A stretch of DNA of 64,000 nucleotides from NCBI GenBank assembly GCA_020721005.1, contig DYNP01000006.1, positions 62,001 through 126,000 of the forward strand, written 5' to 3'. This document shows positions 8,832-16,280 of the stretch, piece after piece (the first letter of the stretch is position 1; every line of letters begins with the position of its first letter). The notes below the pieces were generated by a model. That model did no database searches. It was not told where the DNA came from and saw nothing but the letters and a program-made list of their open reading frames with translations. A program made the translations under genes and the position numbers. Source of the stretch: Thiomargarita sp. Its GTDB lineage: Bacteria; Pseudomonadota; Gammaproteobacteria; Beggiatoales; Beggiatoaceae.

Positions 8832-8915
8832 GGTTATCAATGGACCTTTGTCGTTTGATTATTGTTCAATTTTGGTTCTCATACCCTATATCGCTGCCAA
8901 TTTGGATGAGCCCAT

Positions 8916-8940
8916 CTGACAGATCTCAAAGATCTGTCAG
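8916..8940. repeat. Perfect 11-bp hairpin
   Basis: ctgacagatct and agatctgtcag are exact reverse complements with a 3-nt loop. It lies downstream of the FmdB-type gene and upstream of the SPFH gene. It could terminate the former; there is no clear T-run on the minus strand. It resembles dispersed agatctgtcag palindromes. Confidence 0.55.
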
Positions 8941-8991
8941 ATTTGGTTGGATATAAGATCAAGTAAACTAAAATTGTTGATTTACTTCAGT

Positions 8992-9306
8992 TTAATCACT
9001 GAGAGTTTTGGAAAAGTCAGGTAAGGTTTCTGGTTTACCACGCACCATATAACGACTTTCTCCCTCTCTTTGTGTCACATTCTCATAAACTCCATCGTCT
9101 CGTTTGACCAATTTGGTAAACCCAAGGTCCCGCAGTTCAGTCGACGTTTTGGGAATACTTAAACCAATGCGAGAGATTTTCTTCCGAACTGCACCTTGAC
9201 AATGGGGGCAGTGTTGCAAAGGTTCCTCTTCCAAAGATTGTTTTACTTCAAACACTTGACCGGCTGTACAACTTTGTGTCAGGTGTTCATATTCATAAAT
9301 GGGCAT
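8992..9306 (-). CDS. FmdB-type zinc-ribbon protein
   Basis: The product has 104 residues. ATG 9306 is chosen because GGAGAA precedes it and the protein then opens MPIYEYEH, the family hallmark; an upstream frame to 9447 would overlap pntB. The second metal knuckle is intact (CPHC). The usual first CxxC is replaced by EHLTQSC, giving a possible His/Cys pair. A C-terminal tail of about 50 residues is polar and probably disordered. FmdB proteins are small putative regulators, first noted near amide-utilisation genes. It lies 61 bp after the pntB stop, so it may be at the end of the pnt operon. Confidence 0.8.
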   Translation of the reverse strand: MPIYEYEHLTQSCTAGQVFEVKQSLEEEPLQHCPHCQGAVRKKISRIGLSIPKTSTELRDLGFTKLVKRDDGVYENVTQREGESRYMVRGKPETLPDFSKTLSD

Positions 9307-9367
9307 GATTTGTTCTCCAATTGGGTTGAGTGAATACGGGCAGCCTACTCTGGGTGAAAATGAGCGA

Positions 9368-11002
9368 TTACAATTCCTTAACCGCGTGTAACAGTTCGGC
9401 CACCATTTTTTGTCCATCTCCATAGAGCATGCGAGTATTGTCAGCATAAAATAGGTAGTTCTCTATTCCAGAGAAGCCAGTGCCACGTCCCCGTTTGATG
9501 ACAATCACGTTTTTGGCATAGTCGGCATTTAAAATGGGCATGCCATAAATGGGACTGCTTGGATCGGTGCGGGCGATTGGATTGACAACGTCATTGGCGC
9601 CAATGACTAAGGCAACATCGGTTTGAGAGAATTCAGCATTGATTTCGTCAAGGTCAAAAATCATGTCATAGGGCACTCCAGCTTCTGCCAGTAACACGTT
9701 CATATGTCCTGGCATTCTCCCAGCAACTGGATGAATGGCAAATTTGACGGTAACTTCTTTATCTGTAAGGGCTTTAGTCAATTCCCAAAGTTTATGTTGG
9801 GCTTGAGCCACGGCCATGCCATAGCCGGGAATGATGATGACTTGTTTTGCATAGGCCATCATGACTCCAGCATCAGAGGCATCAATGGGTTTTAGGCTGC
9901 CTTGTACAGAAGATTCATCAACGATTTGGCCGGCTGTGGCGCCAAAGCCACTGAATAGGACGTTCCCCAGGGATCGATTCATGGCTTTGGCCATGAGTTG
10001 CGTGAGCAAAGTGCCCGCAGAGCCCACCACGGTGCCGGCAATGATCATGGCGGCATTGCCCAATACAAATCCTTCAAAAGCAACTGCCAGACCGGTGAGG
10101 GCATTGTACAGGGAGATGACGACTGGCATGTCAGCACCGCCAATGGGCAGGGTCATGAGCACGCCAAATATTAGAGTCAAAAGGAAGAAGGCGATGAGCA
10201 GGGGAATGGGGGCTTGTCCCTGAATCACGATGATGATACCAAGTAAAACTGCGATTCCAAAAATTACCAGGTTGAGCAGTTTTTGGTGGGGGAAAATCCA
10301 GGATTTTTTCATGATACTCTGGAGTTTGGCAAAGGCGATGAGAGAGCCTGAAAAGGAAACGCTGCCAATGAGAGCACCCAAAACGGCCAGGGTTTGTACG
10401 GTTAGACCGTGATCAAATCCCTGCGAGGTGCTTCTAAACAGTTCCACCGCAGCAATGGCTGCAGCAGCACCCCCCCCCATGCCATTGTAAATGGCGATCA
10501 TTTGGGGCATGTCGGTCATGGCAACTCGTTTGGCAAACCACCAGGCAGGCAATGCTCCAATCACCAGTGCAATGAGAATGAGGGTATAGTTGTGCATGTT
10601 TGGATAGCCAAAGGTGACCAGAGTGGCAATCAGCATTCCAACTCCAGCCCAGATGATACCTTTTTTGGCAGTGAGAGGGGAACTCATTTTTTTGAGTCCC
10701 AATATGAATAGCACTGCGGCTAAAAAGTAGGAGATTTCGATCACCGGTGCGCCCCAATCTTTCAATATCTGTTGTAAGGGATGAGGGGGGGGAACGGTGG
10801 TGGTAGCCTGAGTGGAGGGAGTGGGTAAGTCGGTTACGAGGGGTTTATCCACGGGTATTGGGGTCTCCGTTTGAATAGTTGGACCGGTCTCTGCCAAATA
10901 TTGGGAACTGATTTGTTTGAGTTGGGTAAAGTCTTGTTGAGCCTGGTGTAAACTGGTTTCAGTTTTTTCCAAGGCGTGTTGCAATTCAACGGCAGTGCTC
11001 AC
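9368..11002 (-). CDS. pntB: NAD(P) transhydrogenase subunit beta with N-terminal extension
   Basis: PntB forms the rest of the proton channel and the NADP(H)-binding domain III of the inner-membrane transhydrogenase. At 544 residues it is about 80 longer than usual. GTG 11002 is supported by a near-perfect GAGGAGGT ribosome site and a 4-bp overlap with pntAB, so the extension should be translated. Residues 1-40 look helical (heptad-like, Gln/Leu-rich). Residues 40-75 are a Pro/Thr-rich linker. The normal protein begins around residue 87 (ISYFLAAVLFILGL). Nine or so membrane helices follow, then domain III with PGYGMAVAQAQ, HPVAGRMPGHMNVLLAEA and IGANDVVNP. Confidence 0.95.
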   Translation of the reverse strand: MSTAVELQHALEKTETSLHQAQQDFTQLKQISSQYLAETGPTIQTETPIPVDKPLVTDLPTPSTQATTTVPPPHPLQQILKDWGAPVIEISYFLAAVLFILGLKKMSSPLTAKKGIIWAGVGMLIATLVTFGYPNMHNYTLILIALVIGALPAWWFAKRVAMTDMPQMIAIYNGMGGGAAAAIAAVELFRSTSQGFDHGLTVQTLAVLGALIGSVSFSGSLIAFAKLQSIMKKSWIFPHQKLLNLVIFGIAVLLGIIIVIQGQAPIPLLIAFFLLTLIFGVLMTLPIGGADMPVVISLYNALTGLAVAFEGFVLGNAAMIIAGTVVGSAGTLLTQLMAKAMNRSLGNVLFSGFGATAGQIVDESSVQGSLKPIDASDAGVMMAYAKQVIIIPGYGMAVAQAQHKLWELTKALTDKEVTVKFAIHPVAGRMPGHMNVLLAEAGVPYDMIFDLDEINAEFSQTDVALVIGANDVVNPIARTDPSSPIYGMPILNADYAKNVIVIKRGRGTGFSGIENYLFYADNTRMLYGDGQKMVAELLHAVKEL

Positions 11003-11295
11003 TGTTGACCTCCTCGTTTGAACATGGCTAACATGCGTTCTGTGACAAAGTAGCCACCGACTGCATTGCCCACGGCCAATACTACACCAATAAAGCCAAT
11101 GGTTTGTTCAATGGGAGTAATGGCGTGACCGAGGGCGACCATGGCGCCAACCAATACAATGCCGTGGATAAAGTTGGAGCCGGACATGAGTGGGGTGTGT
11201 AAGATGACTGGGACTCGACTGATGACTTCGTATCCGGTAAACGCGGCTAACATGAAGATATAGATGGCAGTAAATCCACTGAATCCTGCGAGCAT
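10999..11295 (-). CDS. pntAB: NAD(P) transhydrogenase alpha subunit part 2
   Basis: The product (98 residues) has three membrane helices and is the membrane part of the alpha subunit, as in three-subunit transhydrogenases of the Rhodospirillum type. Typical sequence: FTGYEVISRVPVILHTPLMS followed by NFIHGIVLVGA. ATG 11295 has AAGGAGAA upstream. It overlaps the pntAA stop by 1 bp and pntB by 4 bp, which suggests translational coupling. Confidence 0.95.
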   Translation of the reverse strand: MLAGFSGFTAIYIFMLAAFTGYEVISRVPVILHTPLMSGSNFIHGIVLVGAMVALGHAITPIEQTIGFIGVVLAVGNAVGGYFVTERMLAMFKRGGQQ

Positions 11296-12425
11296 TATTG
11301 TTCTCCTTCTATCAATTTGCGAGTGGGGGCATGTTTGATTTCCCCTTGGTGAGTAAGTAAGCTGCTGGTGATGATTTCATCATTCCAATCCATGTTCAAT
11401 TCTCCTTCTTTCAACATGGGGGAGAGAAAGTTGAAGAGGTTGCGGGAATACATTTCACTGGCATGATAAGGGGTTTGACTGGGCACATTGAGGGGACCAT
11501 GGATGGTAACTCCTTGATATTCTATAGTTTTTCCAGGTTCGGTGAGTTCGCAATTCCCACCGCCTTCCGAGGCGATATCGACGATGACTGATCCTGGCAT
11601 CATGCCCTCTACCATAGTTTTGGGAATGATTTTGGGGGAGGGTCGACCGGGAATGGCAGCGGTGGTGATGACGATATGGGCTGCGGCAATGTGTTTAGCC
11701 AAGAGGGCTTGTTGTTGTTGTTTTTCTTCAGCGGTAAGTTCTCGAGCATAGCCTCCCTGTCCTTCAGCAGTGAAAGGCATGTCGATAAACTTGGCGCCTA
11801 AGGATTGGACTTGTTCCTTAGTGGCCGCCCGCACGTCGTAAGCTTCTACTGTGGCTCCCAATCGTTTGGCGGTGGCGATGGCTTGTAAACCGGCGACACC
11901 GACTCCAATAATTAATACTTTGGCTGGACGGATGGTCCCAGCGGCAGTGGTGAGCATGGGAAAAAATACGCTGGCTAGATGGGCGGCCATGATGACGGCT
12001 TTATAACCGGCAACTGAGGCTTGTGAGGACAGGGCGTCCATGGATTGGGCTCTGGAAATACGCGGTATCAATTCCATGGCGAAGCAGGTGATGGATTTGT
12101 CCCGCAGTTGTTTAATTTCTTCGAGGTGAAGGTGCGGGGTCATGAGTCCAATGACTATACTGCCGGTCTTCATTTGGGTAATTTCCGCCAAACTGGGAGC
12201 CTGAACTCGCAAGATGACGTCGGCTTTCCCATACAATTCATTGGCACTTTCCAAGCACTGGATCTGTTTATAGTCTGCATCAGAGCAATAGGCACTGTCT
12301 CCCATGGTCTTTTCGATGATCACGGTGGCGCCTAATTTGAGTAGACGACTGGCTATCTCAGGTACCAGGGCAATTCGCCGTTCCCCGGGTGTCAGTTCTT
12401 TAGGTACGGCTATACACACAGTCAT
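11295..12425 (-). CDS. pntAA: NAD(P) transhydrogenase alpha subunit part 1 (NAD-binding)
   Basis: The product (376 residues) is the cytosolic NAD(H)-binding domain I, related to alanine dehydrogenase. The N-terminus is IAVPKELTPGERRIALVPE. A Rossmann fold appears as VLIIGVGVAGLQAIATAKRLG with an acidic end to the second strand (VEAYDVR). AAGGAAG precedes ATG 12425. It heads the pntAA-pntAB-pntB operon, which uses the proton gradient to reduce NADP with NADH. The divergent 298-bp gap to the Roadblock gene should hold its promoter. Confidence 0.95.
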   Translation of the reverse strand: MTVCIAVPKELTPGERRIALVPEIASRLLKLGATVIIEKTMGDSAYCSDADYKQIQCLESANELYGKADVILRVQAPSLAEITQMKTGSIVIGLMTPHLHLEEIKQLRDKSITCFAMELIPRISRAQSMDALSSQASVAGYKAVIMAAHLASVFFPMLTTAAGTIRPAKVLIIGVGVAGLQAIATAKRLGATVEAYDVRAATKEQVQSLGAKFIDMPFTAEGQGGYARELTAEEKQQQQALLAKHIAAAHIVITTAAIPGRPSPKIIPKTMVEGMMPGSVIVDIASEGGGNCELTEPGKTIEYQGVTIHGPLNVPSQTPYHASEMYSRNLFNFLSPMLKEGELNMDWNDEIITSSLLTHQGEIKHAPTRKLIEGEQ

Positions 12426-12613
12426 GTGGCGCTTCCTTTTGAGTGAATAATAATAGGGGTTTTTTTAATTAATAGGGTTTTGTATCGAGTTGATGAGTCA
12501 TAGACTGTCAATAGATAGTGTGATTTTAATCGTAACTGCAGGTCTTAATCAACTCTTATAAATAATCCTCATGTTGTTTGAGTTTTTATTCAAACAGTGG
12601 CCAGTCAATTCAA

Positions 12614-12643
12614 TTGGCATTTCTTTTCAGTTTCAGGTATATT
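12614..12643 (+). promoter_or_regulatory. Possible sigma70 promoter for the Roadblock gene
   Basis: TTGGCA at 12614-12619 and TATATT at 12638-12643 are 18 bp apart, about 80 bp before the start at 12724. The 298-bp gap is AT-rich and sits between divergent genes (pntAA and this one). Confidence 0.4.
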
Positions 12644-12723
12644 ATGCTTAATTTGATAGGCTGGATACATTACTTAAATTGTTTTTAATTGTTCACTATA
12701 ACCTCCACTTAAAGGGGCATAAT

Positions 12724-13086
12724 ATGCGTGAAGAGATGCTCAAATCTATTTTAAATGAATTAAATGGTACTTCAGCTGATATACAAGCTTCTGCAGCCAT
12801 TTCTACCGACGGATTAGTGATGGCGGCTCTGTTGCCCAGTACTATGGATGAAGATCGTATTGGGGCGATGGCCGCAGCTATGCTTTCTCTAGGGGATCGC
12901 ACTTCCCATGAACTGGGTCGTGGTGATCTGGAACAGGTACTAATCAAGGGTAACGACGGTTACGTGATGATGACCCACGCCGGTCCGGATACTGTGGTAA
13001 TTGTAGTGGCCAAAACCAGTGCCAAATTGGGGCTCATTTTTCTGGATGTTAAAAGAGCCGCCGAAGCCATCAGTAAAATCATGTGA
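12724..13086 (+). CDS. Roadblock/LC7-domain protein
   Basis: The product has 120 residues from ATG 12724, preceded by AAAGGGG; the frame extends 15 codons upstream without conservation. The single domain shows the typical pattern: AAISTDGLVMAALLP, a central helix GAMAAAMLSLGDRTSHELG, strands EQVLIKGNDGYVMMTHAG and VVIVVA, and a C-terminal helix. Roadblock proteins of bacteria (MglB type) dimerise and act on small Ras-like GTPases such as MglA in polarity and motility. No GTPase gene is in the window. It is followed after 78 bp by a CZB protein on the same strand. Confidence 0.85.
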   Translation: MREEMLKSILNELNGTSADIQASAAISTDGLVMAALLPSTMDEDRIGAMAAAMLSLGDRTSHELGRGDLEQVLIKGNDGYVMMTHAGPDTVVIVVAKTSAKLGLIFLDVKRAAEAISKIM

Positions 13087-13128
13087 GTGTTCGAGAAATC
13101 TTTTTTTACCTAACTCAACGGTTCATTT

Positions 13129-13142
13129 AAACCGATCGGTTT
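13129..13142. promoter_or_regulatory. 14-bp perfect palindrome before the CZB gene
   Basis: aaaccgatcggttt is a perfect palindrome 22 bp upstream of the CZB start, embedded in a longer imperfect one (ttcattt...aaatga). It has the form of a repressor operator or a small hairpin in the leader. No regulator gene is nearby. Confidence 0.35.
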
Positions 13143-13164
13143 GAACAAATGAGGTACTATTTTC

Positions 13165-13524
13165 ATGGCCAGCAAGGCATTTTTTATCATGCGACTGAAT
13201 GATCATGTTCAATACTTGAAGAGGATCGATGCTGCTCTCAAAGGTCAAAATGACTTTCAAGGCACGGATCATTATCAGTGTAAGTTAGGAAAGTGGTTGT
13301 ATGGAGAAGGTCTCCAAGAAATTGCTCGAATGAAAAATCCGCGGGCCAAAGACGTTTTTCAAAGTATGTTAGAGCCTCATGAACGCTTTCACACTTTGGG
13401 CAAACAAGCCTTGGCTAAGCAACAAATAGGAGATATGGAAGGGGCAAAACAGGCTTTGACAGAATTGCATACCTATTCCACCTTGTTGAGCAATAAATTA
13501 CTTGAATTGGATATGATGGAATAG
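13165..13524 (+). CDS. Stand-alone CZB (chemoreceptor zinc-binding) domain protein
   Basis: The product (119 residues) is little more than one CZB domain. Candidate zinc ligands are His14 in the first helix (RLNDHVQYL), His36-x-x-Cys39 in HYQCKLGKWLYG, and His72/His76 in EPHERFHTLG. GAGGT precedes the ATG. CZB domains sense zinc or hypochlorite through the Cys, usually at the end of chemoreceptors or diguanylate cyclases. A free-standing form would need a partner. The upstream Roadblock gene may be that partner (inference from adjacency), or it may act with one of the chemoreceptors encoded at 20-25 kb. Confidence 0.8.
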   Translation: MASKAFFIMRLNDHVQYLKRIDAALKGQNDFQGTDHYQCKLGKWLYGEGLQEIARMKNPRAKDVFQSMLEPHERFHTLGKQALAKQQIGDMEGAKQALTELHTYSTLLSNKLLELDMME

Positions 13525-13561
13525 TTTAAAAAAAGGAAGTCCCTGGGGAAATCAATTCTAT

Positions 13562-13597
13562 GGAGAGGTTACCGTAAAAACAAAGTAACCAATCTCC
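13562..13597. terminator. Hairpin between convergent genes
   Basis: ggagaggttac (13562-13572) pairs with gtaaccaatctcc (13585-13597) with a 2-nt bulge, between the CZB gene and the convergent binding-protein gene. Confidence 0.5.
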
Positions 13598-13608
13598 ATT
13601 GCTTTAAA

Positions 13609-14505
13609 TTACTGAATGTTGCAAACGGAACCTTTTTGAGAATATCGATTCATATACGACTGAATAATTGTTTCATATTCTTGATTCTCATGCAATTTCT
13701 TCAATCCTTGATTAAACTGATTGCGCATTTGTTCATCCCGACACAACATTCGGTAAGGTTGGGAATTGAGCCAATTGCGCATTTCACACTTGGGACTGGT
13801 ATCGACAACCAAATTGGCCCGGTAACGAGCGAAGTAAAATGAATATTTATCCATGACCAAGGCCTTCACTTTTCGGCGATACAGCAAAATGACCTGACTG
13901 ATTTTACTGCGATGCTCATGATAGTAAAGAGGATTTTTAGATAACTCTATCAGTTCGGGATGATATTTGGACGCCTGATAAAAAGTCTCCATCGGTTGCC
14001 CAATCAAATCGTCAAGAGTGGTGATGGGAGGATTTGTATCTGTCAAAAATATTACAGTATCCCTATAATCGATCACAGGATCAGAATAATACCCTGACAA
14101 ATTTTCCCCTTCAGTGACACTGCTGATACAGTCTACAGTTGAATTTGCTTTTTGAAAATCTTGGTGACGAGTTTTCAAATAACTGAATTCAGGCTGATAA
14201 CCTGCATTCTCAAAAGCCAATTGTATAATATTTTGCTCTATGCCATCATCCTGTCGTGCTTCTTCCCCTCGTCCTGGAGTAAAACGTCCCGCATAAAAAA
14301 AGTAAGGAGGCAACTCTGAATCCGGCACTCCCACGTTCACAGTCGGTATTTTACTAGAAATTTGAGCAGGAGAAACAATTGGCATTGGATCGGTCCCAGC
14401 CATCAGCGAACTGCAATTGAGATAGAAACTGCCCACCACAGCTATTCCCAACAGTTTTAATAGGGAACTGCTTTGAAAAATCAAGTTTAAGGAATAGGAT
14501 TGCAT
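13609..14505 (-). CDS. Periplasmic substrate-binding protein, family 3-like
   Basis: The product has 298 residues with an N-terminal hydrophobic segment (LLKLLGIAVVGSFYLNC), either a signal peptide or an atypical lipoprotein signal. The mature part opens VNVGVPDSELPPYFF and contains GIEQNIIQLAFENAG, DYRDTVIFLTDTNPP, TLDDLIGQPMETFY and a C-terminal NQFNQGLKKLHENQEYETII, which is the layout of family 3 amino-acid-type binding proteins. There is no transporter permease or ATPase next to it, so it may be a sensor-type binding protein. It starts 8 bp after the methionine-rich membrane protein gene, so the two form an operon. Confidence 0.75.
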   Translation of the reverse strand: MQSYSLNLIFQSSSLLKLLGIAVVGSFYLNCSSLMAGTDPMPIVSPAQISSKIPTVNVGVPDSELPPYFFYAGRFTPGRGEEARQDDGIEQNIIQLAFENAGYQPEFSYLKTRHQDFQKANSTVDCISSVTEGENLSGYYSDPVIDYRDTVIFLTDTNPPITTLDDLIGQPMETFYQASKYHPELIELSKNPLYYHEHRSKISQVILLYRRKVKALVMDKYSFYFARYRANLVVDTSPKCEMRNWLNSQPYRMLCRDEQMRNQFNQGLKKLHENQEYETIIQSYMNRYSQKGSVCNIQ

Positions 14506-14513
14506 AAATTATT

Positions 14514-15047
14514 TTAAGGTCGATTGGGCGCCATGAAGTTGCGGAAATAATTGATGGGAGAAGTGAAAGAAGTTTGACCCCGGTGAATATCATGGACCAT
14601 TTGGCCCATTTGAGAATTCATACCCATCACATTGCTCGTTAAAGCATCCACATTGTCTGCCATCCACTGAACATTTTGATTGATTCCCTTCATATCTTTA
14701 GCCATATCTTCTTGAATATTCTTAATATTTCCCTGCATCAAGGTCATATTATTATCCATACTGATGACACTGGCATTCATATCCACAATATTGATCGTCA
14801 ACTCCTTAAATAGAAAATGCATATTTTTGACGTGAACTGTCATATCCACAAATTGTTCCCGCATTTCACCCATATCTCTGGACATCCGATCAACATTCTC
14901 ACTCATTTTAACCACTGCACCGGTCATAGTGCTCATATGAGTGACCATCCGGTACATAAAAATCCCCATCCCACCCCCAGCCACCAAACCCAAAATCAAG
15001 GCGGGCACTACAAATTTGAGACTGCTGAACAAAGAAGATGTGCTCAT
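14514..15047 (-). CDS. Membrane-anchored methionine-periodic helical protein
   Basis: The product has 177 residues from ATG 15047; a TTG at 15170 would extend it. One N-terminal membrane helix (FVVPALILGLVAGGGMGIFM) is followed by about 120 residues of predicted continuous helix in which methionine recurs every 3, 4, 7 or 11 residues, for example VKMSENVDRMSRDMGEMREQ. In total 24 of 177 residues are Met, far above normal. The pattern predicts a coiled coil with a Met-lined core. The orientation is probably helical part in the periplasm, next to the binding protein encoded 8 bp downstream. I do not recognise a named family; similar proteins are annotated as hypothetical in filamentous sulfur bacteria (memory, not checked). 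Confidence 0.7.
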   Translation of the reverse strand: MSTSSLFSSLKFVVPALILGLVAGGGMGIFMYRMVTHMSTMTGAVVKMSENVDRMSRDMGEMREQFVDMTVHVKNMHFLFKELTINIVDMNASVISMDNNMTLMQGNIKNIQEDMAKDMKGINQNVQWMADNVDALTSNVMGMNSQMGQMVHDIHRGQTSFTSPINYFRNFMAPNRP

Positions 15048-15487
15048 AATATTTGACTTAATATTATCTGGTTGGATAAAAAAACCATAGTATAAAGTTT
15101 TTTCACCCCATTGGCTAGGCGCATTTTGCAGTAATTTTTGCCGTTTAATTGACTGGATCAGAATTTTCAATTGATTTCTGAATCAGAATTCACAAAAATT
15201 ACAGAATTTTCAGGATAGGTAGGAAGTATTCTGTTAATCTTGGAAATTTTGATTCAGACAACCCAACGCCTGATAATGCTTGTCAGGTTACGGCGTAATG
15301 AAGACACCTCACGCACAACCCACTGACCATTGCTACTGAGTGATACTAAGAAATTTGACCGTTTAAGTCAGTAGCCAGTTAATATCTATACTCCCTTTAA
15401 AAGAGAAAATAACTAAGCATATCTCCCTTTAATAGCGGATAAAACCATCTAATTAACACTGATTGACAAATTTTTAAACATCATACG
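15048..15487. other. Non-coding stretch upstream of rpmH
   Basis: There is no supported gene. In many gammaproteobacteria dnaA or oriC lies here; I see neither dnaA nor a cluster of ttatncaca boxes. Confidence 0.5.
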
Positions 15488-15517
15488 TTGACAGCATCAC
15501 CCCCATTTTTCTAAAAT
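15488..15517 (+). promoter_or_regulatory. sigma70-type promoter of rpmH
   Basis: TTGACA (15488-15493) and TAAAAT (15512-15517) are separated by 18 bp and lie 37 bp before the rpmH start. A second TTGACA at 15463 lacks a well-spaced -10. Confidence 0.6.
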
Positions 15518-15553
15518 GATCGGTTTATGATAACTAACCCAAAATGAGAGATT

Positions 15554-15688
15554 ATGAAAAGAACTTTTCAACCCAGTAATTTAGTACGTAAACGTCGACA
15601 TGGTTTTCGGGCCCGGATGGAAACTAAAGGCGGACGAGATGTGATCAAAGCCCGACGCGCTAAGGGACGTAAGCGCTTAACCGCCTAA
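15554..15688 (+). CDS. rpmH: Ribosomal protein bL34
   Basis: The product (44 residues) opens [20 protein letters not shown] and ends [11 protein letters not shown], the canonical bL34 sequence. It is a very basic protein of the large ribosomal subunit. A GAGA ribosome site precedes ATG 15554. It heads the rpmH-rnpA-yidD-yidC order found in most bacteria; rnpA starts 8 bp after its stop. Confidence 0.98.
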   Translation: MKRTFQPSNLVRKRRHGFRARMETKGGRDVIKARRAKGRKRLTA

Positions 15689-15696
15689 CCTTTGGC

Positions 15697-16065
15697 ATGA
15701 ACTCCTCTTGCCAATTCACGCGTAACCAGCGTCTACTTACGGCAACTCATTACCAACAAGTTTTTGCTCACCCTTGTAAAAAGTCCAGCCAATACTTCTC
15801 GGTGTTGGCTAGGCCCAACTGTTTGACGTATGCTAGGTTGGGACTGATATGCGCACGTAAACACATCAACACTGCGACTGCTCGCAACCGAATTAAACGC
15901 CTTATTCGCGAGAGCTTTCGCCATCACCAACAGGAATTGACCGGTTGGGACTGTGTGGTATTGGCAAAAAGTGGACTGGAAAAAATCAGCAATCAACACT
16001 TATTCAATACCTTACATCAACATTGGCAATTCATTCCCCGGCGATGCAAAAAATTCTTCTCTTAA
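15697..16065 (+). CDS. rnpA: Ribonuclease P protein component
   Basis: The product (122 residues) is the protein subunit of RNase P, which matures tRNA 5' ends. The signature RNR region is seen as [20 protein letters not shown], and the N-terminus has the [16 protein letters not shown] pattern. It lies 8 bp after rpmH and overlaps the start of yidD by 22 bp. The N-terminus [20 protein letters not shown] fits the family pattern. Confidence 0.97.
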   Translation: MNSSCQFTRNQRLLTATHYQQVFAHPCKKSSQYFSVLARPNCLTYARLGLICARKHINTATARNRIKRLIRESFRHHQQELTGWDCVVLAKSGLEKISNQHLFNTLHQHWQFIPRRCKKFFS

Positions 16066-16280
16066 TCATACAACTTTACCGGCTACTGATCAGTCCTTGG
16101 CTTGGTGCGCATTGTCGATTCTACCCCAGTTGTTCGGAGTATGCTTATACTGCGATTGCCGAACATGGTACCCTACGTGGTTTACTATTAGCCATCAAGA
16201 GACTTCTTCGATGTCATCCATGGCATCCTGGAGGATATGATCCAGTGCCGGAGCGAAGGAACCCTAAGCAACATGGATAA
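16044..16280 (+). CDS. yidD: Membrane protein insertion efficiency factor YidD
   Basis: The product has 78 residues from ATG 16044. It opens [20 protein letters not shown] and carries the diagnostic [15 protein letters not shown] and [14 protein letters not shown]. YidD is a small amphipathic protein assisting YidC-dependent membrane insertion. It overlaps the 3' end of rnpA by 22 bp and the 5' end of yidC by 8 bp, in different frames, as is common in this operon. Confidence 0.95.
   Translation: MQKILLLIIQLYRLLISPWLGAHCRFYPSCSEYAYTAIAEHGTLRGLLLAIKRLLRCHPWHPGGYDPVPERRNPKQHG

Noticed and set aside
12724-13524. Complete MglA-MglB polarity system
   Set aside because: Only the Roadblock protein is present; there is no Ras-like GTPase in the window.
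15171-15553. Replication origin next to rpmH
   Set aside because: No dnaA gene and no cluster of DnaA boxes could be found.
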